Below are positions 1 to 6,487 of a stretch of 64,000 bases of DNA, piece by piece. How positions within the stretch are numbered: the first letter of the stretch is position 1; every line of letters begins with the position of its first letter. Source of the DNA: Candidatus Dormiibacterota bacterium (GTDB lineage: Bacteria > Acidobacteriota > Polarisedimenticolia > Gp22-AA2). A model generated the notes under the pieces. It saw only the letters and a program-made list of their open reading frames with translations. It made no database searches and was not told where the DNA came from. The stretch spans positions 1 through 64,000 of the forward strand of contig DASQAT010000003.1 of the NCBI GenBank assembly GCA_035635555.1, read 5' to 3'. The translations under genes were made by a program, and so were the position numbers.

Positions 1-206
1 CCGATTACCCGGAGCTGGTCCTGAACGCGCAGGAGCTGCGCCAGTGGGTCCTCGACGGCGGCATCGATCGTCTCGCGAGCAAGCGCGTGGCGCGCTTCTT
101 CATCAACCGGCAGCGCCTGCAGATGCCGGCCTACCGGCCGGTCCTGTCGCCGGAGGACGCCGATGCGGTCGGCGACTATATCCGCTACTTGAGACGGGAG
201 CGTTGA
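1..206 (+). CDS. C-terminal fragment of a probable cytochrome c-type protein
   Basis: Open at the left edge; the last 67 codons are present, frame starting at base 3. The tail contains an MPAY motif followed by a Leu/Pro-Glu-Asp-rich helix and the ending YIRYLRRER. In class I cytochrome c domains a Met in this position is the distal haem ligand and the following helix closes the fold, so a periplasmic electron-transfer role is likely. The haem-binding CxxCH would lie upstream of the window, so this cannot be confirmed. No overlap with the small peptide gene downstream, which has its own promoter-like sequence. Confidence 0.5.
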   Translation, partial: DYPELVLNAQELRQWVLDGGIDRLASKRVARFFINRQRLQMPAYRPVLSPEDADAVGDYIRYLRRER

Positions 207-251
207 GCATCACGCGTCTCCACACGCCGCGGTAGACCGCGCACAATCAAG

Positions 252-280
252 TTGCACCCGTGCCTCGCGCGTGGTAAATG
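252..280 (+). promoter_or_regulatory. Putative promoter of the first cysteine-rich peptide gene
   Basis: TTGCAC and TAAATG separated by 17 bp, about 40 bp ahead of the first peptide start. Nearly the same 33-bp stretch recurs upstream of the third peptide gene (917-945), with about 27 of 33 positions matching, including the spacer. This supports a shared control element. Confidence 0.5.
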
Positions 281-319
281 GAAAGGACAGTCCGTCGTCG
301 CCCAAGGGAGGAACCAACC

Positions 320-586
320 ATGCGTCAAGGCTTCAAGGTGGCGGCCGGCACGGCCGCTATCCTGATCGTTCTCAGTGTCGTCCCGATCGTGACCTCGACC
401 CTGCAGAAAGGACGCTCGCCCTACCTGTCAGCGCTCTCCGATCTCGCCGCGGGGTCCGCTCTCGCGACGCCGACCTGCAATGACAAGACGTGCGCCAAGG
501 AGCCCGGCCGCGGGCCCGCCTGCGTGAAGGCCGGTCCCGGGGTCACCTGTCTTGTCAAAAGCGGCTGCTTCTCTTCGACCTGCTAG
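320..586 (+). CDS. Small secreted six-cysteine peptide, paralogue 1
   Basis: An 88-residue protein. The start is the ATG preceded by AAGGGAGGAACC; a longer in-frame reading adds 14 Arg-rich residues and has no ribosome site. Residues 1-28 form a basic head and hydrophobic segment. GRSPYLSALS follows, then an Ala-rich stretch ending ALAT. The rest holds six Cys: C-x4-C-x9-C-x8-C-x5-C-x4-C, with the last Cys at the C-terminus. I infer export and cleavage after the Ala-rich stretch, giving a peptide of about 40 residues with up to three disulfides. Twelve bases separate it from paralogue 2, so the two are probably one transcript. Function unknown; bacteriocin, signalling peptide or disulfide-rich surface peptide are all possible. 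Confidence 0.8.
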   Translation: MRQGFKVAAGTAAILIVLSVVPIVTSTLQKGRSPYLSALSDLAAGSALATPTCNDKTCAKEPGRGPACVKAGPGVTCLVKSGCFSSTC

Positions 587-598
587 GAGGAGGATCGA

Positions 599-871
599 AT
601 GACACGTTCGCTTCGGTTCGCGTTGCATTTGACACTCGTCGTGGCCGTCGTCGCGGCGCTGCAGATCGTCGCCGGCACGCCGCCCGGCGGCGGCTCGCCG
701 TACCTTTCGTCCCTGTCGACCCTCGGCCCGAGCACGGCCCTCGCCGCCCCCGGCTGCAACTCCAAGTACTGTGCCAAGGAGCCCGGTCGCAAGTCCCCGA
801 CCTGTCACCAGGCCCCCGTGAACTACAACTGCTCCGCCAGCGGGAACGTCTGCACGATCACCGCCTGCTGA
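599..871 (+). CDS. Small secreted six-cysteine peptide, paralogue 2
   Basis: A 90-residue protein with a very strong ribosome site (GGAGGAGG) directly after the stop of paralogue 1. A hydrophobic segment spans about residues 9-25, followed by GSPYLSSLS, then TALAAPGC at the presumed cleavage region. Cysteine spacing is C-x4-C-x10-C-x8-C-x6-C-x4-C, ending on Cys. The mature part shares CN-K-C-KEPGR with paralogue 1 and NCS-SG with paralogue 3, so the three look like tandem duplicates that have diverged. Role unknown; periplasmic or extracellular location is inferred from the leader. Confidence 0.8.
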   Translation: MTRSLRFALHLTLVVAVVAALQIVAGTPPGGGSPYLSSLSTLGPSTALAAPGCNSKYCAKEPGRKSPTCHQAPVNYNCSASGNVCTITAC

Positions 872-916
872 TCCTGTCATTCGGGCGGGCTGGGTTCGAT
901 CGCCGGAAGAACGGCG

Positions 917-945
917 TTGCGCGGGTGCGCCGCTCGTGGTACATG
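917..945 (+). promoter_or_regulatory. Putative promoter of the third cysteine-rich peptide gene
   Basis: TTGCGC, a 17-bp spacer, then TACATG, in the 121-bp gap between paralogues 2 and 3. Spacer and flanks resemble the promoter-like sequence at 252-280. The -10 match is modest, so an alternative sigma factor or another DNA-binding protein is possible. Confidence 0.45.
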
Positions 946-992
946 GAGTCCGCCCGACCCTTTCCTGGCGCGCTCTCAACGTGGAGGAGATG

Positions 993-1259
993 ATGACTCA
1001 ACGAACTCGTCGCATCACGGCCCGCATCCTGTTCATCGTGGCGGTCCTGGCCACGGCCCAGATCGTCAGCGGCGTCTCGTCGCCGATCCGTTCACCATAC
1101 CTGTCGGCGCTTTCCGGCATGGCGGTTCAATCGGCGCTCGCCGCTCCGGGATGCAACAACAAGACGTGCGAAAAGGATCCCCGCAAGGGCCCCACCTGCT
1201 TCAAGGCGACCGGATCCAACTGCTCGGTCAGCGGCGGCTGCACCTCTTCGGCCTGCTAG
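993..1259 (+). CDS. Small secreted six-cysteine peptide, paralogue 3
   Basis: An 88-residue protein. Two ATGs lie side by side; the second was chosen because GGAGGA then sits 5 bases upstream. It has an Arg-rich head, a hydrophobic segment (about residues 10-25), then IRSPYLSALS and QSALAAPGC. Cysteine spacing is C-x4-C-x9-C-x7-C-x5-C-x4-C. A perfect-stem terminator follows immediately, so it ends its transcript. Downstream lies the truncated tRNA-Leu repeat that marks the island boundary. Before that insertion this gene would have stood directly upstream of tRNA-Leu and paralogues 4 and 5. Confidence 0.8.
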   Translation: MTQRTRRITARILFIVAVLATAQIVSGVSSPIRSPYLSALSGMAVQSALAAPGCNNKTCEKDPRKGPTCFKATGSNCSVSGGCTSSAC

Positions 1260-1267
1260 GTCTTCGT

Positions 1268-1304
1268 GGCGGGGCCGGGCGGTCTTCCGGCCCCGCCTCT
1301 TCTC
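1268..1304 (+). terminator. Rho-independent terminator after peptide paralogue 3
   Basis: GGCGGGGCCGG and CCGGCCCCGCC form a perfect 11-bp stem around an 8-base loop, followed by a pyrimidine-rich TCTTCTCC tail. It starts 9 bases after the stop of paralogue 3. Confidence 0.8.
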
Positions 1305-1377
1305 CTCCACGCCCCCTTCCCGGCTCTTCCGATCCCTCCCCTGGCTCCTCCGGCGTTTTTTGGTAACGTACGACCCG

Positions 1378-1421
1378 GCGTGCCGAAGTGGCGGAATTGG
1401 CAGTCGCGCTAGATTCAGGGT
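1378..1421 (+). repeat. Left attachment repeat: truncated tRNA-Leu 5' half
   Basis: Carries the acceptor 5' strand (GCCGAAG), the D arm and the anticodon loop up to GATTCAGGGT, then diverges from the tRNA. The bases that follow cannot pair with the acceptor or anticodon strands, so this copy is not a working tRNA. Confidence 0.75.
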
Positions 1422-1491
1422 AGCGCCACTCCCCCGCAACCCGTTGACAGTCAGAGATTCCAGCGAAGCTGGTATCACCAACCGCGAGGAT

Positions 1492-2916
1492 GGGGATGTC
1501 CCGCTCTCCGTTGAAAGTCGACGGTGATCCTGGTTCACGTTTTACGCCACGCTGACTTTCTTGTCGAGAGCCTCGACGCCGACGGTGGCGTCCAGAGCCG
1601 CGAGCAGTTGCGGCATGTCCCGATAGCCCTTCACCCGACGGAACTTCTTCTCCGCTTCCATCAGGGCCGTCGCGACCCAGCGCAGCACCATCGACCCGTC
1701 CCGCCAGCGCTTCACGTTGCGGGTGACGCGCCGGATGGTTCCCTGCATGTTCTCGATCGGGTTGGTCGAGCGCAGAGTCTGATGCAGCGACCCGACGACT
1801 CCGAGAGCGATGACCGTGAGCGTCTCGTCGAGCCCTTCCTCGATGGAAGCCGAAGCGCCCGGATGATCCGCACGCAACTGCGTGGCCAGGGTCCGGAGCT
1901 GCTCCCGGGCTCGGCCCACCGTTGGCGCCGACCAGGCGCGGCGAATCCCGGCGCGCACCCATGCCTTCTGCCGCTCAGGCAGGTGTTCGAGCACGTTGCG
2001 CATCTTGTGGACCTGGCAGCGCTGGATCAGGGCCCAAGTTCCGAAGATGCTGCGGATCGCCTTGCGCACCCCCTTGCCACCATCGATCACGAACAGCCGG
2101 GCGCGTTCGACGACCAGACCGCGCCCGATGAGGTTCTGGAGCAGACTCTTGCCCACCTCCTCACTCTCGCTGCTGCCTTCAGCGACTCCCAGCACCTGCT
2201 TGCGCCCCGTCGCATCAATTCCCTGAGCGGTCAGCACCAGGTGCTTGTCGAGAACGACACCGTCGAGCTGCAGCACCGGGAAGTCGACACCTCCAAGAGA
2301 CCGGCTGAGGAACGCTTCCACCGCCCGCGCCGTGCGGGCCACGAACCGTCGCGACACGCTGGAGCGGCGCGTGCCCCTCTCGGGCAGCTCGATCGGCAGC
2401 GCCTCCAGGCTGTCGGCGTAGCCTCGCGTGCTTACCCCGAGCAGGATCTGCCGCTGCGCCCTCTCATCCAGCGGGTCCTCCTGGCCGAAGTGGCGCCAGT
2501 GCGGCAGCTCCAGTTCGCATCCGTCGACACTGCGTGCTCGCGGCTTCGCGATGCGTACCTTGCGGCCCCCGAGCACGAGCTCGCCCACATCGTGGCCGTG
2601 CCGGTAAGCCCGCCGGTCGGTCTGGACCTTCCCCTTGGGGCCGCAGAGCAGCGTGCGGTCCGCCTCGAAAGCTTTCCGCAACTCCTGCAGCCCAGCGGCG
2701 AGCAGGAAGTCGCGCAAGGCAAGCCGTGTGTCCAGGACGGACCTCCGAAGCAGCAGTTGGCTGCTCGAGGCCGGGGTCAAAGAGGGAAAGATGGGATCCG
2801 CGACAGGTGCTTTCGTGCGATGCTTCTCCATGACGGTGGTTCCTCCTTTTGGCAACCCAATGATGTCATTGGGCTGAGGACCACCGTCAACTTTCAACGC
2901 TCAGAGGGACAACCCC
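1492..2916. mobile_element. Complete IS256-family insertion sequence
   Basis: A 1425-bp element. Its 40-bp imperfect inverted ends (1492-1531 and 2877-2916) match at 33 positions and begin GGGG-TGTCCC. It is flanked by a perfect 8-bp target duplication, GCGAGGAT, at 1484-1491 and 2917-2924. IS256-family elements typically make 8-9 bp duplications. The single transposase gene is full length and uninterrupted, so the insertion is probably recent and possibly still active. Confidence 0.9.
1542..2831 (-). CDS. IS256-family (Mutator-type) transposase
   Basis: A 429-residue DDE transposase. The start is the ATG preceded by AAAGGAGGAACC; an upstream in-frame extension runs into the terminal inverted repeat and was rejected. 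The visible family landmarks are the first catalytic Asp in LQLDGVVLDKH, the second in LFVIDGGKG, the QRCQVHKMRNVLEHLP block typical of IS256, and the C-terminal TNPIEN...KRW region that carries the catalytic Glu. Length is normal for the family. It catalyses cut-and-paste or circle-mediated transposition of its own element. It is the only gene inside the inverted repeats. Confidence 0.93.
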   Translation of the reverse strand: MEKHRTKAPVADPIFPSLTPASSSQLLLRRSVLDTRLALRDFLLAAGLQELRKAFEADRTLLCGPKGKVQTDRRAYRHGHDVGELVLGGRKVRIAKPRARSVDGCELELPHWRHFGQEDPLDERAQRQILLGVSTRGYADSLEALPIELPERGTRRSSVSRRFVARTARAVEAFLSRSLGGVDFPVLQLDGVVLDKHLVLTAQGIDATGRKQVLGVAEGSSESEEVGKSLLQNLIGRGLVVERARLFVIDGGKGVRKAIRSIFGTWALIQRCQVHKMRNVLEHLPERQKAWVRAGIRRAWSAPTVGRAREQLRTLATQLRADHPGASASIEEGLDETLTVIALGVVGSLHQTLRSTNPIENMQGTIRRVTRNVKRWRDGSMVLRWVATALMEAEKKFRRVKGYRDMPQLLAALDATVGVEALDKKVSVA

Positions 2917-2940
2917 GCGAGGATCGCGCTATCCGTAGAT

Positions 2941-3006
2941 GTCTCCACCTGTTACCACTGAAACCCCACCTAACCCCGGAGCAATCCGTGGAGACTTGGT
3001 TGAGAC
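2941..3006. repeat. Island-end motif cluster (TGGAGAC), left side
   Basis: GTCTCCA (the inverted form) lies at 2941-2947, and CCGTGGAGACTTGGT at 2986-3000 continues to GAGAC at 3006. The latter recurs near the right end (5631-5651) with 20 of 21 bases identical. With the IS removed, the left cluster lies about 95 bp from the left attachment repeat. It may be a set of integrase arm-binding sites. Confidence 0.4.
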
Positions 3007-3024
3007 CAATTGCGAGGGAAAGTC

Positions 3025-3327
3025 TTATTCCCGGGCCCGCCGCTCGACCACTTCAGCCAGCAGCGTCTCTATGGCGGTGCGCACGGCTGCGGAGCAGCCC
3101 TTGAACCGGAGCAGCGGCAGAATCTGCATGTCGGCGGTTGCGATCAGGGCCCCCAACAATTCGTCGGTGAAAGAGTCGGTCACGGACTCGATGCCAGAGA
3201 AATCGAGGATGATCGGCTGATCACCCGCCTGCACGGCGCGCAGAATCTCGTCGCGGTAGTGCTTCGCGGTGTATCTACTGCCGAGGTACTTGGTCCCGCT
3301 GGTGCTGAACCGCAACGTGGCCATCAT
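3025..3327 (-). CDS. STAS-like domain protein (DUF4325 type)
   Basis: A 100-residue protein. The central block PIILDFSGIESVTDSFTDEL matches the hallmark of the DUF4325 STAS-like family, in which a DFxGI strand leads into a conserved Ser-Phe-x-Asp-Glu helix. These domains are small alpha/beta modules thought to act as regulatory partners, like anti-sigma antagonists. Its start overlaps the stop of the upstream ATPase-domain gene by one base (TGATG), so the two are translationally coupled. This suggests a kinase-like/STAS regulatory pair. The target is unknown. Confidence 0.7.
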   Translation of the reverse strand: MMATLRFSTSGTKYLGSRYTAKHYRDEILRAVQAGDQPIILDFSGIESVTDSFTDELLGALIATADMQILPLLRFKGCSAAVRTAIETLLAEVVERRARE

Positions 3328-4271
3328 CAGTCCTCGAACTGGGCGAGCCCCTCGGGGACAGGGCCCCGGAGGCTGCGCCTGATCTCTGAGATCACATCGC
3401 CAGCATTATCGAGCACGTTCGCAGACAGCCGGACCGTGAGAATGGTGCCGTTCCAGCGAGGCAGATTCTCGACCGTCTCGCCGCCCCGCTCGACGCGCAG
3501 GAGAGTGTCTCCGCTGAGGAGCATCAATTCTCCGCCGGTCCGGCGGCACACTTCCGAGATCATGTACAGACCCATTCCCGGGCGCGATCCACCGTACATC
3601 CCGACGTAAGGGGCGGTCGACGTCACGTTGCGCTGAATCGCCAGACGGAGCGCCTGCTCGTCCGAGGGCAGGTCAGCGTGCTCGGGGGATCGACGCAACG
3701 ATCTAAGCACGCCGACCCCCATGTCGGCGATCGAAGCCTGACACCACCGGCGCGGGGTGTGCGGAAACAGTTGAGCAGCGGCCACAGCACCGACAGGCGA
3801 CTCGGCGTGCTGAAATACGTTGTCCATGGCCTCTTGGAAGCAGTAGGCCAGCGCCGACGTAGTCCCGGGCACGTGATCTCCGAACGTCGTGGCCAATTCA
3901 GACGCGAGGTTCTCCACGACCCCAACCCCCGGCTCCCGAAGATGGTGGACGGGAAAGTAGATCCCGCTGCTCCCCCAACTGATCTGGCTGCCGGTATTCT
4001 GGGGCGTCGGATTGAAAAAATCCATTACGTCCAAGTACTTCTGCACGTCGGCGCTGCGGGGTCTCGTCAGCGTGAACCCTCGGCATGTGGCCTGTACCCG
4101 GTTCTTCCACGCCCACAAAGACACCAGGCCGACTGGATCGATAAAGGCAAGGTCCGTTAGGTCCAGGGTCACCTCCTCGGCCGGTGGCGGGACCGTCAGA
4201 TCCATTTGCCGAAGGCAGCCCGCAAGGCTGGTCCTGCACGAGAACTGTGCCGGGGGGCGGATGGTGATCAC
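3327..4271 (-). CDS. STAS-like plus HATPase (GHKL) regulatory protein
   Basis: About 314 residues. The N-terminal 100 residues look STAS-like (VTLDLTDLAFIDPVG, then a YLDVMDFF helix). The C-terminal half is a GHKL ATP-binding domain: N-box QEAMDNVFQHAES, G1 box IADMGVGV, G2-like GGSRPGMGLYMISEV. No His-phosphorylation domain is visible, so it resembles anti-sigma-type kinases more than a sensor kinase. The GTG start was chosen because the STAS-like fold begins there. A TTG-initiated reading reaches 4409 but is Arg-rich junk and runs into the divergent gene. The ribosome site is weak, so the start is uncertain. Coupled to the DUF4325 gene downstream. Confidence 0.65.
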   Translation of the reverse strand: MITIRPPAQFSCRTSLAGCLRQMDLTVPPPAEEVTLDLTDLAFIDPVGLVSLWAWKNRVQATCRGFTLTRPRSADVQKYLDVMDFFNPTPQNTGSQISWGSSGIYFPVHHLREPGVGVVENLASELATTFGDHVPGTTSALAYCFQEAMDNVFQHAESPVGAVAAAQLFPHTPRRWCQASIADMGVGVLRSLRRSPEHADLPSDEQALRLAIQRNVTSTAPYVGMYGGSRPGMGLYMISEVCRRTGGELMLLSGDTLLRVERGGETVENLPRWNGTILTVRLSANVLDNAGDVISEIRRSLRGPVPEGLAQFED

Positions 4272-4408
4272 GGTCCGGGATCGTATCACGTCACGACGAG
4301 CCCGAGAGGTGACCCGCTGGGTCTTGACGGACGTTCTCCGGCACCTGTAACCTGCTCGAACAGTCACACGCCCCGAGTGAACTCGTCCGTCCCGGGAGGT
4401 GCCAGTCA

Positions 4409-5119
4409 ATGCCCCTTGATGAGAGAAACGTGGTCTCCGAGCACGTACTGGAGATCCGATACCGCGCTTTCGGCGCGCTGCTCGATATTCGGGGGCGGAT
4501 CGCGGATGCGGTTGCAGCCAAAGGACAGATGTCTGTCTGGAGCATCACCGACAGCCGGGTCGACTTCAAGCCGACCGATGAGGACGAGCGGGAGATCGGA
4601 TTCGTCAGCCACCGAAATATCGGGTACGTGGTCCGGACACCCGACACACGGCAGTACATGCACGACCGCGCCATGCGCTTCATCCGCGACGTTTTCGCCG
4701 TGGACGGCTACAAGTTGCCCGATGTGGTCCGATTCGGGTTCCGATCCCAGATCCTGTTCCCGACTCGTGACTCGTTCGCGGGGCTGCTGAAGAAAACGAG
4801 CGAGAGGATGCCGCAGCCAAAGCAACTGACCGAGGTGTTCGACGCGCAGATCGAGGACTACGGTCAAATCGTCGTCCTCAAGCGGGGGGAAACTCACATC
4901 AGGGTCCGAGGTGGTCCCATGCAGAGCGCACAGGCGAAGACGGAAACCTCGCTCGGGGCCCAGAAGGATCGGATTCCCGAGGTTGGATTCTTCCTGGATC
5001 TGGACCACTGGCGCACGAATCCGGGTCCGATGGATGAGCGGAAGATCAGCGCGCTGCTCCAGCAGTCGAACGACTCCGCGTGGAAGGCGGCGTCCGCCTA
5101 TCACGACATCCTGATCTGA
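4409..5119 (+). CDS. Hypothetical protein resembling the TIGR04255 family
   Basis: A 236-residue soluble protein with a good ribosome site (GGGAGGT, 9 bases upstream). The C-terminal segment FFLDLDHWRTNP...MDERKISALLQQSNDSAWKA resembles the end of TIGR04255, a sporadically distributed family of unknown function found in accessory regions; the match is from memory and tentative. It has no membrane segment or recognisable catalytic motif. It is divergent from the HATPase gene and is followed two bases later by a small membrane protein, so the latter two are probably co-expressed. A role in defence or element maintenance is possible but unproven. Confidence 0.5.
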   Translation: MPLDERNVVSEHVLEIRYRAFGALLDIRGRIADAVAAKGQMSVWSITDSRVDFKPTDEDEREIGFVSHRNIGYVVRTPDTRQYMHDRAMRFIRDVFAVDGYKLPDVVRFGFRSQILFPTRDSFAGLLKKTSERMPQPKQLTEVFDAQIEDYGQIVVLKRGETHIRVRGGPMQSAQAKTETSLGAQKDRIPEVGFFLDLDHWRTNPGPMDERKISALLQQSNDSAWKAASAYHDILI

Positions 5120-5121
5120 CA

Positions 5122-5502
5122 ATGGCCCGCCGCAACCGTCAGAAAGGGGCCATCCTCTCAACGACACCGTCCGCAGGCGAGACCGACCTTCAAGAGGCTC
5201 CGGAGACTACTGCGCTTGCGGTGCGCAGCAGCGCCGGCCCGCTGGACGCTGGAACCCAATTCACGCCAGCCACCGAGACGGCTGTTACAAACGCCGGGAA
5301 GGAATCGGTCGGGCGAACCGCCTATGATCTGTTGTATCCCTTCACCTCGAACCCCCGGTACCTCTACCTACTGATCCCTCTCGTCGTGGGCCTCGGCTTC
5401 GGCACGACGGGTCACCTGACGACGTGGATCGATGGTGCAGCCGCAGGCGGCGTAACCCTCCTTTGCTGGATCGTGCTGTTCTTGGTACAGTGGAAGAGGT
5501 AG
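5122..5502 (+). CDS. Small membrane protein of the island
   Basis: A 126-residue protein whose ATG lies two bases after the previous stop, with the preceding gene providing coupling. Residues 1-75 are polar, rich in Thr, Ala and Glu, and look disordered. Two hydrophobic segments follow: YLYLLIPLVVGLGFG and VTLLCWIVLFLVQW, with a basic end (KR). This gives a cytoplasmic tail with a two-helix hairpin. I do not recognise a family. A soluble partner plus a small two-helix membrane protein is an arrangement seen in some abortive-infection systems, but nothing here proves that. Confidence 0.5.
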   Translation: MARRNRQKGAILSTTPSAGETDLQEAPETTALAVRSSAGPLDAGTQFTPATETAVTNAGKESVGRTAYDLLYPFTSNPRYLYLLIPLVVGLGFGTTGHLTTWIDGAAAGGVTLLCWIVLFLVQWKR

Positions 5503-5630
5503 GGCGGGCCCGGTTGCGCATACCGGAGCCGCCCTGATCGGTTGCGCGGACCGGCACGGCCAACTGTTCGACGCGGGATACAACGTGCCCCGGCACTCGC
5601 GGGAGCGCATCTCTCTCGACCGGAATCCGC

Positions 5631-5654
5631 CCGTGGAGACTTGGTGGAGACTTC
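5631..5654. repeat. Island-end motif cluster (TGGAGACTT), right side
   Basis: TGGAGACTT occurs twice (5633-5641, 5646-5654), separated by four bases, about 47 bp before the right attachment repeat. The longer CCGTGGAGACTTGGT matches the left-side cluster exactly. It is a candidate arm-type recombinase site. Confidence 0.4.
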
Positions 5655-5700
5655 TGGGTTGGTACTGGCGTGCCGCCGCCCGTAAGTGGTAGAGTTTTCA

Positions 5701-5744
5701 GCGTGCCGAAGTGGCGGAATTGGCAGACGCGCTAGATTCAGGGT
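5701..5744 (+). repeat. Right attachment repeat inside the intact tRNA-Leu
   Basis: This is the second copy of the 44-bp repeat, with one mismatch to the left copy in the D-arm region. It supplies the 5' half of the functional tRNA. TAGAGT at 5690-5695 could be the -10 element brought in by the island to keep the tRNA expressed. Confidence 0.7.
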
Positions 5745-5791
5745 CTAGTGGCCTCCGGGCCGTGCAGGTTCAAGTCCTGTCTTCGGCACCA
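5705..5791 (+). tRNA. tRNA-Leu, anticodon CAG
   Basis: 87 nt including an encoded CCA. The acceptor stem GCCGAAG pairs with CTTCGGC, the discriminator is A, and the anticodon stem CTAGA/TCTAG encloses loop TTCAGGG with anticodon CAG. It has a long variable arm, as expected for a class II tRNA, and the T loop is TTCAAGT. It reads CUG, a preferred leucine codon in a GC-rich genome. Paralogue 4 of the peptide family starts 48 bases downstream with no terminator between, so they may share a transcript. Confidence 0.95.
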
Positions 5792-5838
5792 ATAATTTTC
5801 GCTTTGCGGGCGGGCATTCCCGGAAGGAGGTTCGTCTC

Positions 5839-6108
5839 ATGAGGATCAGCATCAAGTATGCCCTACGCTGTCTCGTCGTGGTCGTGGCGGTGGGACTGAT
5901 CCTGTCTTTCCTCGGCACGCCGGCGCCGACGCGCACGCCGTATCTCTCCGCCTTGTCGAGTGTCGCCGTCGGTCAGGTGTACGCCGCCGCCTACTGCAAC
6001 AACAAGGCCTGCGTCGGCGGGTCGCGCTACAACATCTCCTGCGGCAACGTCGACAACTATCACTGCGCGAAGTACGGCCGCGGTCTCTGCTCGAACAATC
6101 CCTGCTGA
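5839..6108 (+). CDS. Small secreted six-cysteine peptide, paralogue 4
   Basis: An 89-residue protein with an excellent ribosome site (GGAAGGAGGTTCG). A hydrophobic segment runs over about residues 9-25, then TRTPYLSALS, then VYAAAYC at the presumed cleavage region. Cysteine spacing is C-x4-C-x9-C-x7-C-x7-C-x4-C. The CNNKAC start matches paralogue 3 (CNNKTC), on the opposite side of the island. The mature part is rich in Asn, Gly and Tyr. It lies directly after tRNA-Leu and two bases before the ribosome site of paralogue 5. Confidence 0.8.
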   Translation: MRISIKYALRCLVVVVAVGLILSFLGTPAPTRTPYLSALSSVAVGQVYAAAYCNNKACVGGSRYNISCGNVDNYHCAKYGRGLCSNNPC

Positions 6109-6118
6109 GGTGACGCAG

Positions 6119-6388
6119 ATGCGAAGCAGCTCCCGTTTCGTCCTGAGAGTCGCCGCTCTCGCGGTCGTCGTCGCATTCGTGGCGGTCGCGTCGCAGTCGG
6201 TGCCGGCGAACGATCGCTCCCCTTACGCTTCAGCTCTCGCGAGCCTGACCGCGGGACAGGTCGCCCTGGCCGCGTCGAGGTGCAGCAACAGGACCTGCGA
6301 CGCGACCGGTACCCGCTGCGTCCATCTGAACGGCTCGCGCACGGACTGCGGGGTCGGGGACTTCTGCCGTACGCGCGCCTGCCTGTAG
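6119..6388 (+). CDS. Small secreted six-cysteine peptide, paralogue 5
   Basis: An 89-residue protein. The GAGGTGA ribosome site overlaps the stop of paralogue 4, so the pair is an operon; a longer in-frame reading overlaps paralogue 4 and was rejected. The leader has a basic head and hydrophobic segment, then DRSPYASALASL and QVALAASRC. Cysteine spacing is C-x4-C-x6-C-x9-C-x5-C-x4-C, with one extra Leu after the last Cys. This is the most divergent copy (PYAS instead of PYLS), yet it keeps all six cysteines. Confidence 0.78.
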   Translation: MRSSSRFVLRVAALAVVVAFVAVASQSVPANDRSPYASALASLTAGQVALAASRCSNRTCDATGTRCVHLNGSRTDCGVGDFCRTRACL

Positions 6389-6487
6389 TCTGCCGGGGCT
6401 TTGGGGGATTTGCCCTCCCCTGATTCAGCACCTCACGGATTGCCGTCCGATCCGCTCCGGGGCATGCTGCTTCCGAAGGAGGTCGTC

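Larger units (their letters stand above)
1378..5744. mobile_element. Integrated island in tRNA-Leu, bounded by a 44-bp direct repeat
   Basis: Bases 1378-1421 and 5701-5744 are identical except for one base (t/a). Both correspond to the 5' half of tRNA-Leu through the anticodon loop. The left copy lacks any matching 3' half, so it is a remnant; the right copy is part of the intact tRNA. This fits an integration whose crossover lies in the tRNA 5' half, where the element supplied a new 5' half and upstream promoter. The cargo is an IS256-type insertion, a STAS-like/HATPase pair, a TIGR04255-like protein and a small membrane protein. No integrase gene is visible, so the element is either a remnant or was mobilised in trans. 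Confidence 0.65.

Noticed and set aside
1382-1467. Second tRNA-Leu gene at the left repeat
   Set aside because: Only the 5' half matches. The following bases cannot form the anticodon 3' strand, T arm or acceptor 3' strand. It is an attachment-site remnant.
3327-4409. TTG-initiated longer form of the HATPase gene
   Set aside because: The extra 46 residues are Arg/Thr-rich, unlike a STAS fold, and reach into the ribosome site of the divergent gene.
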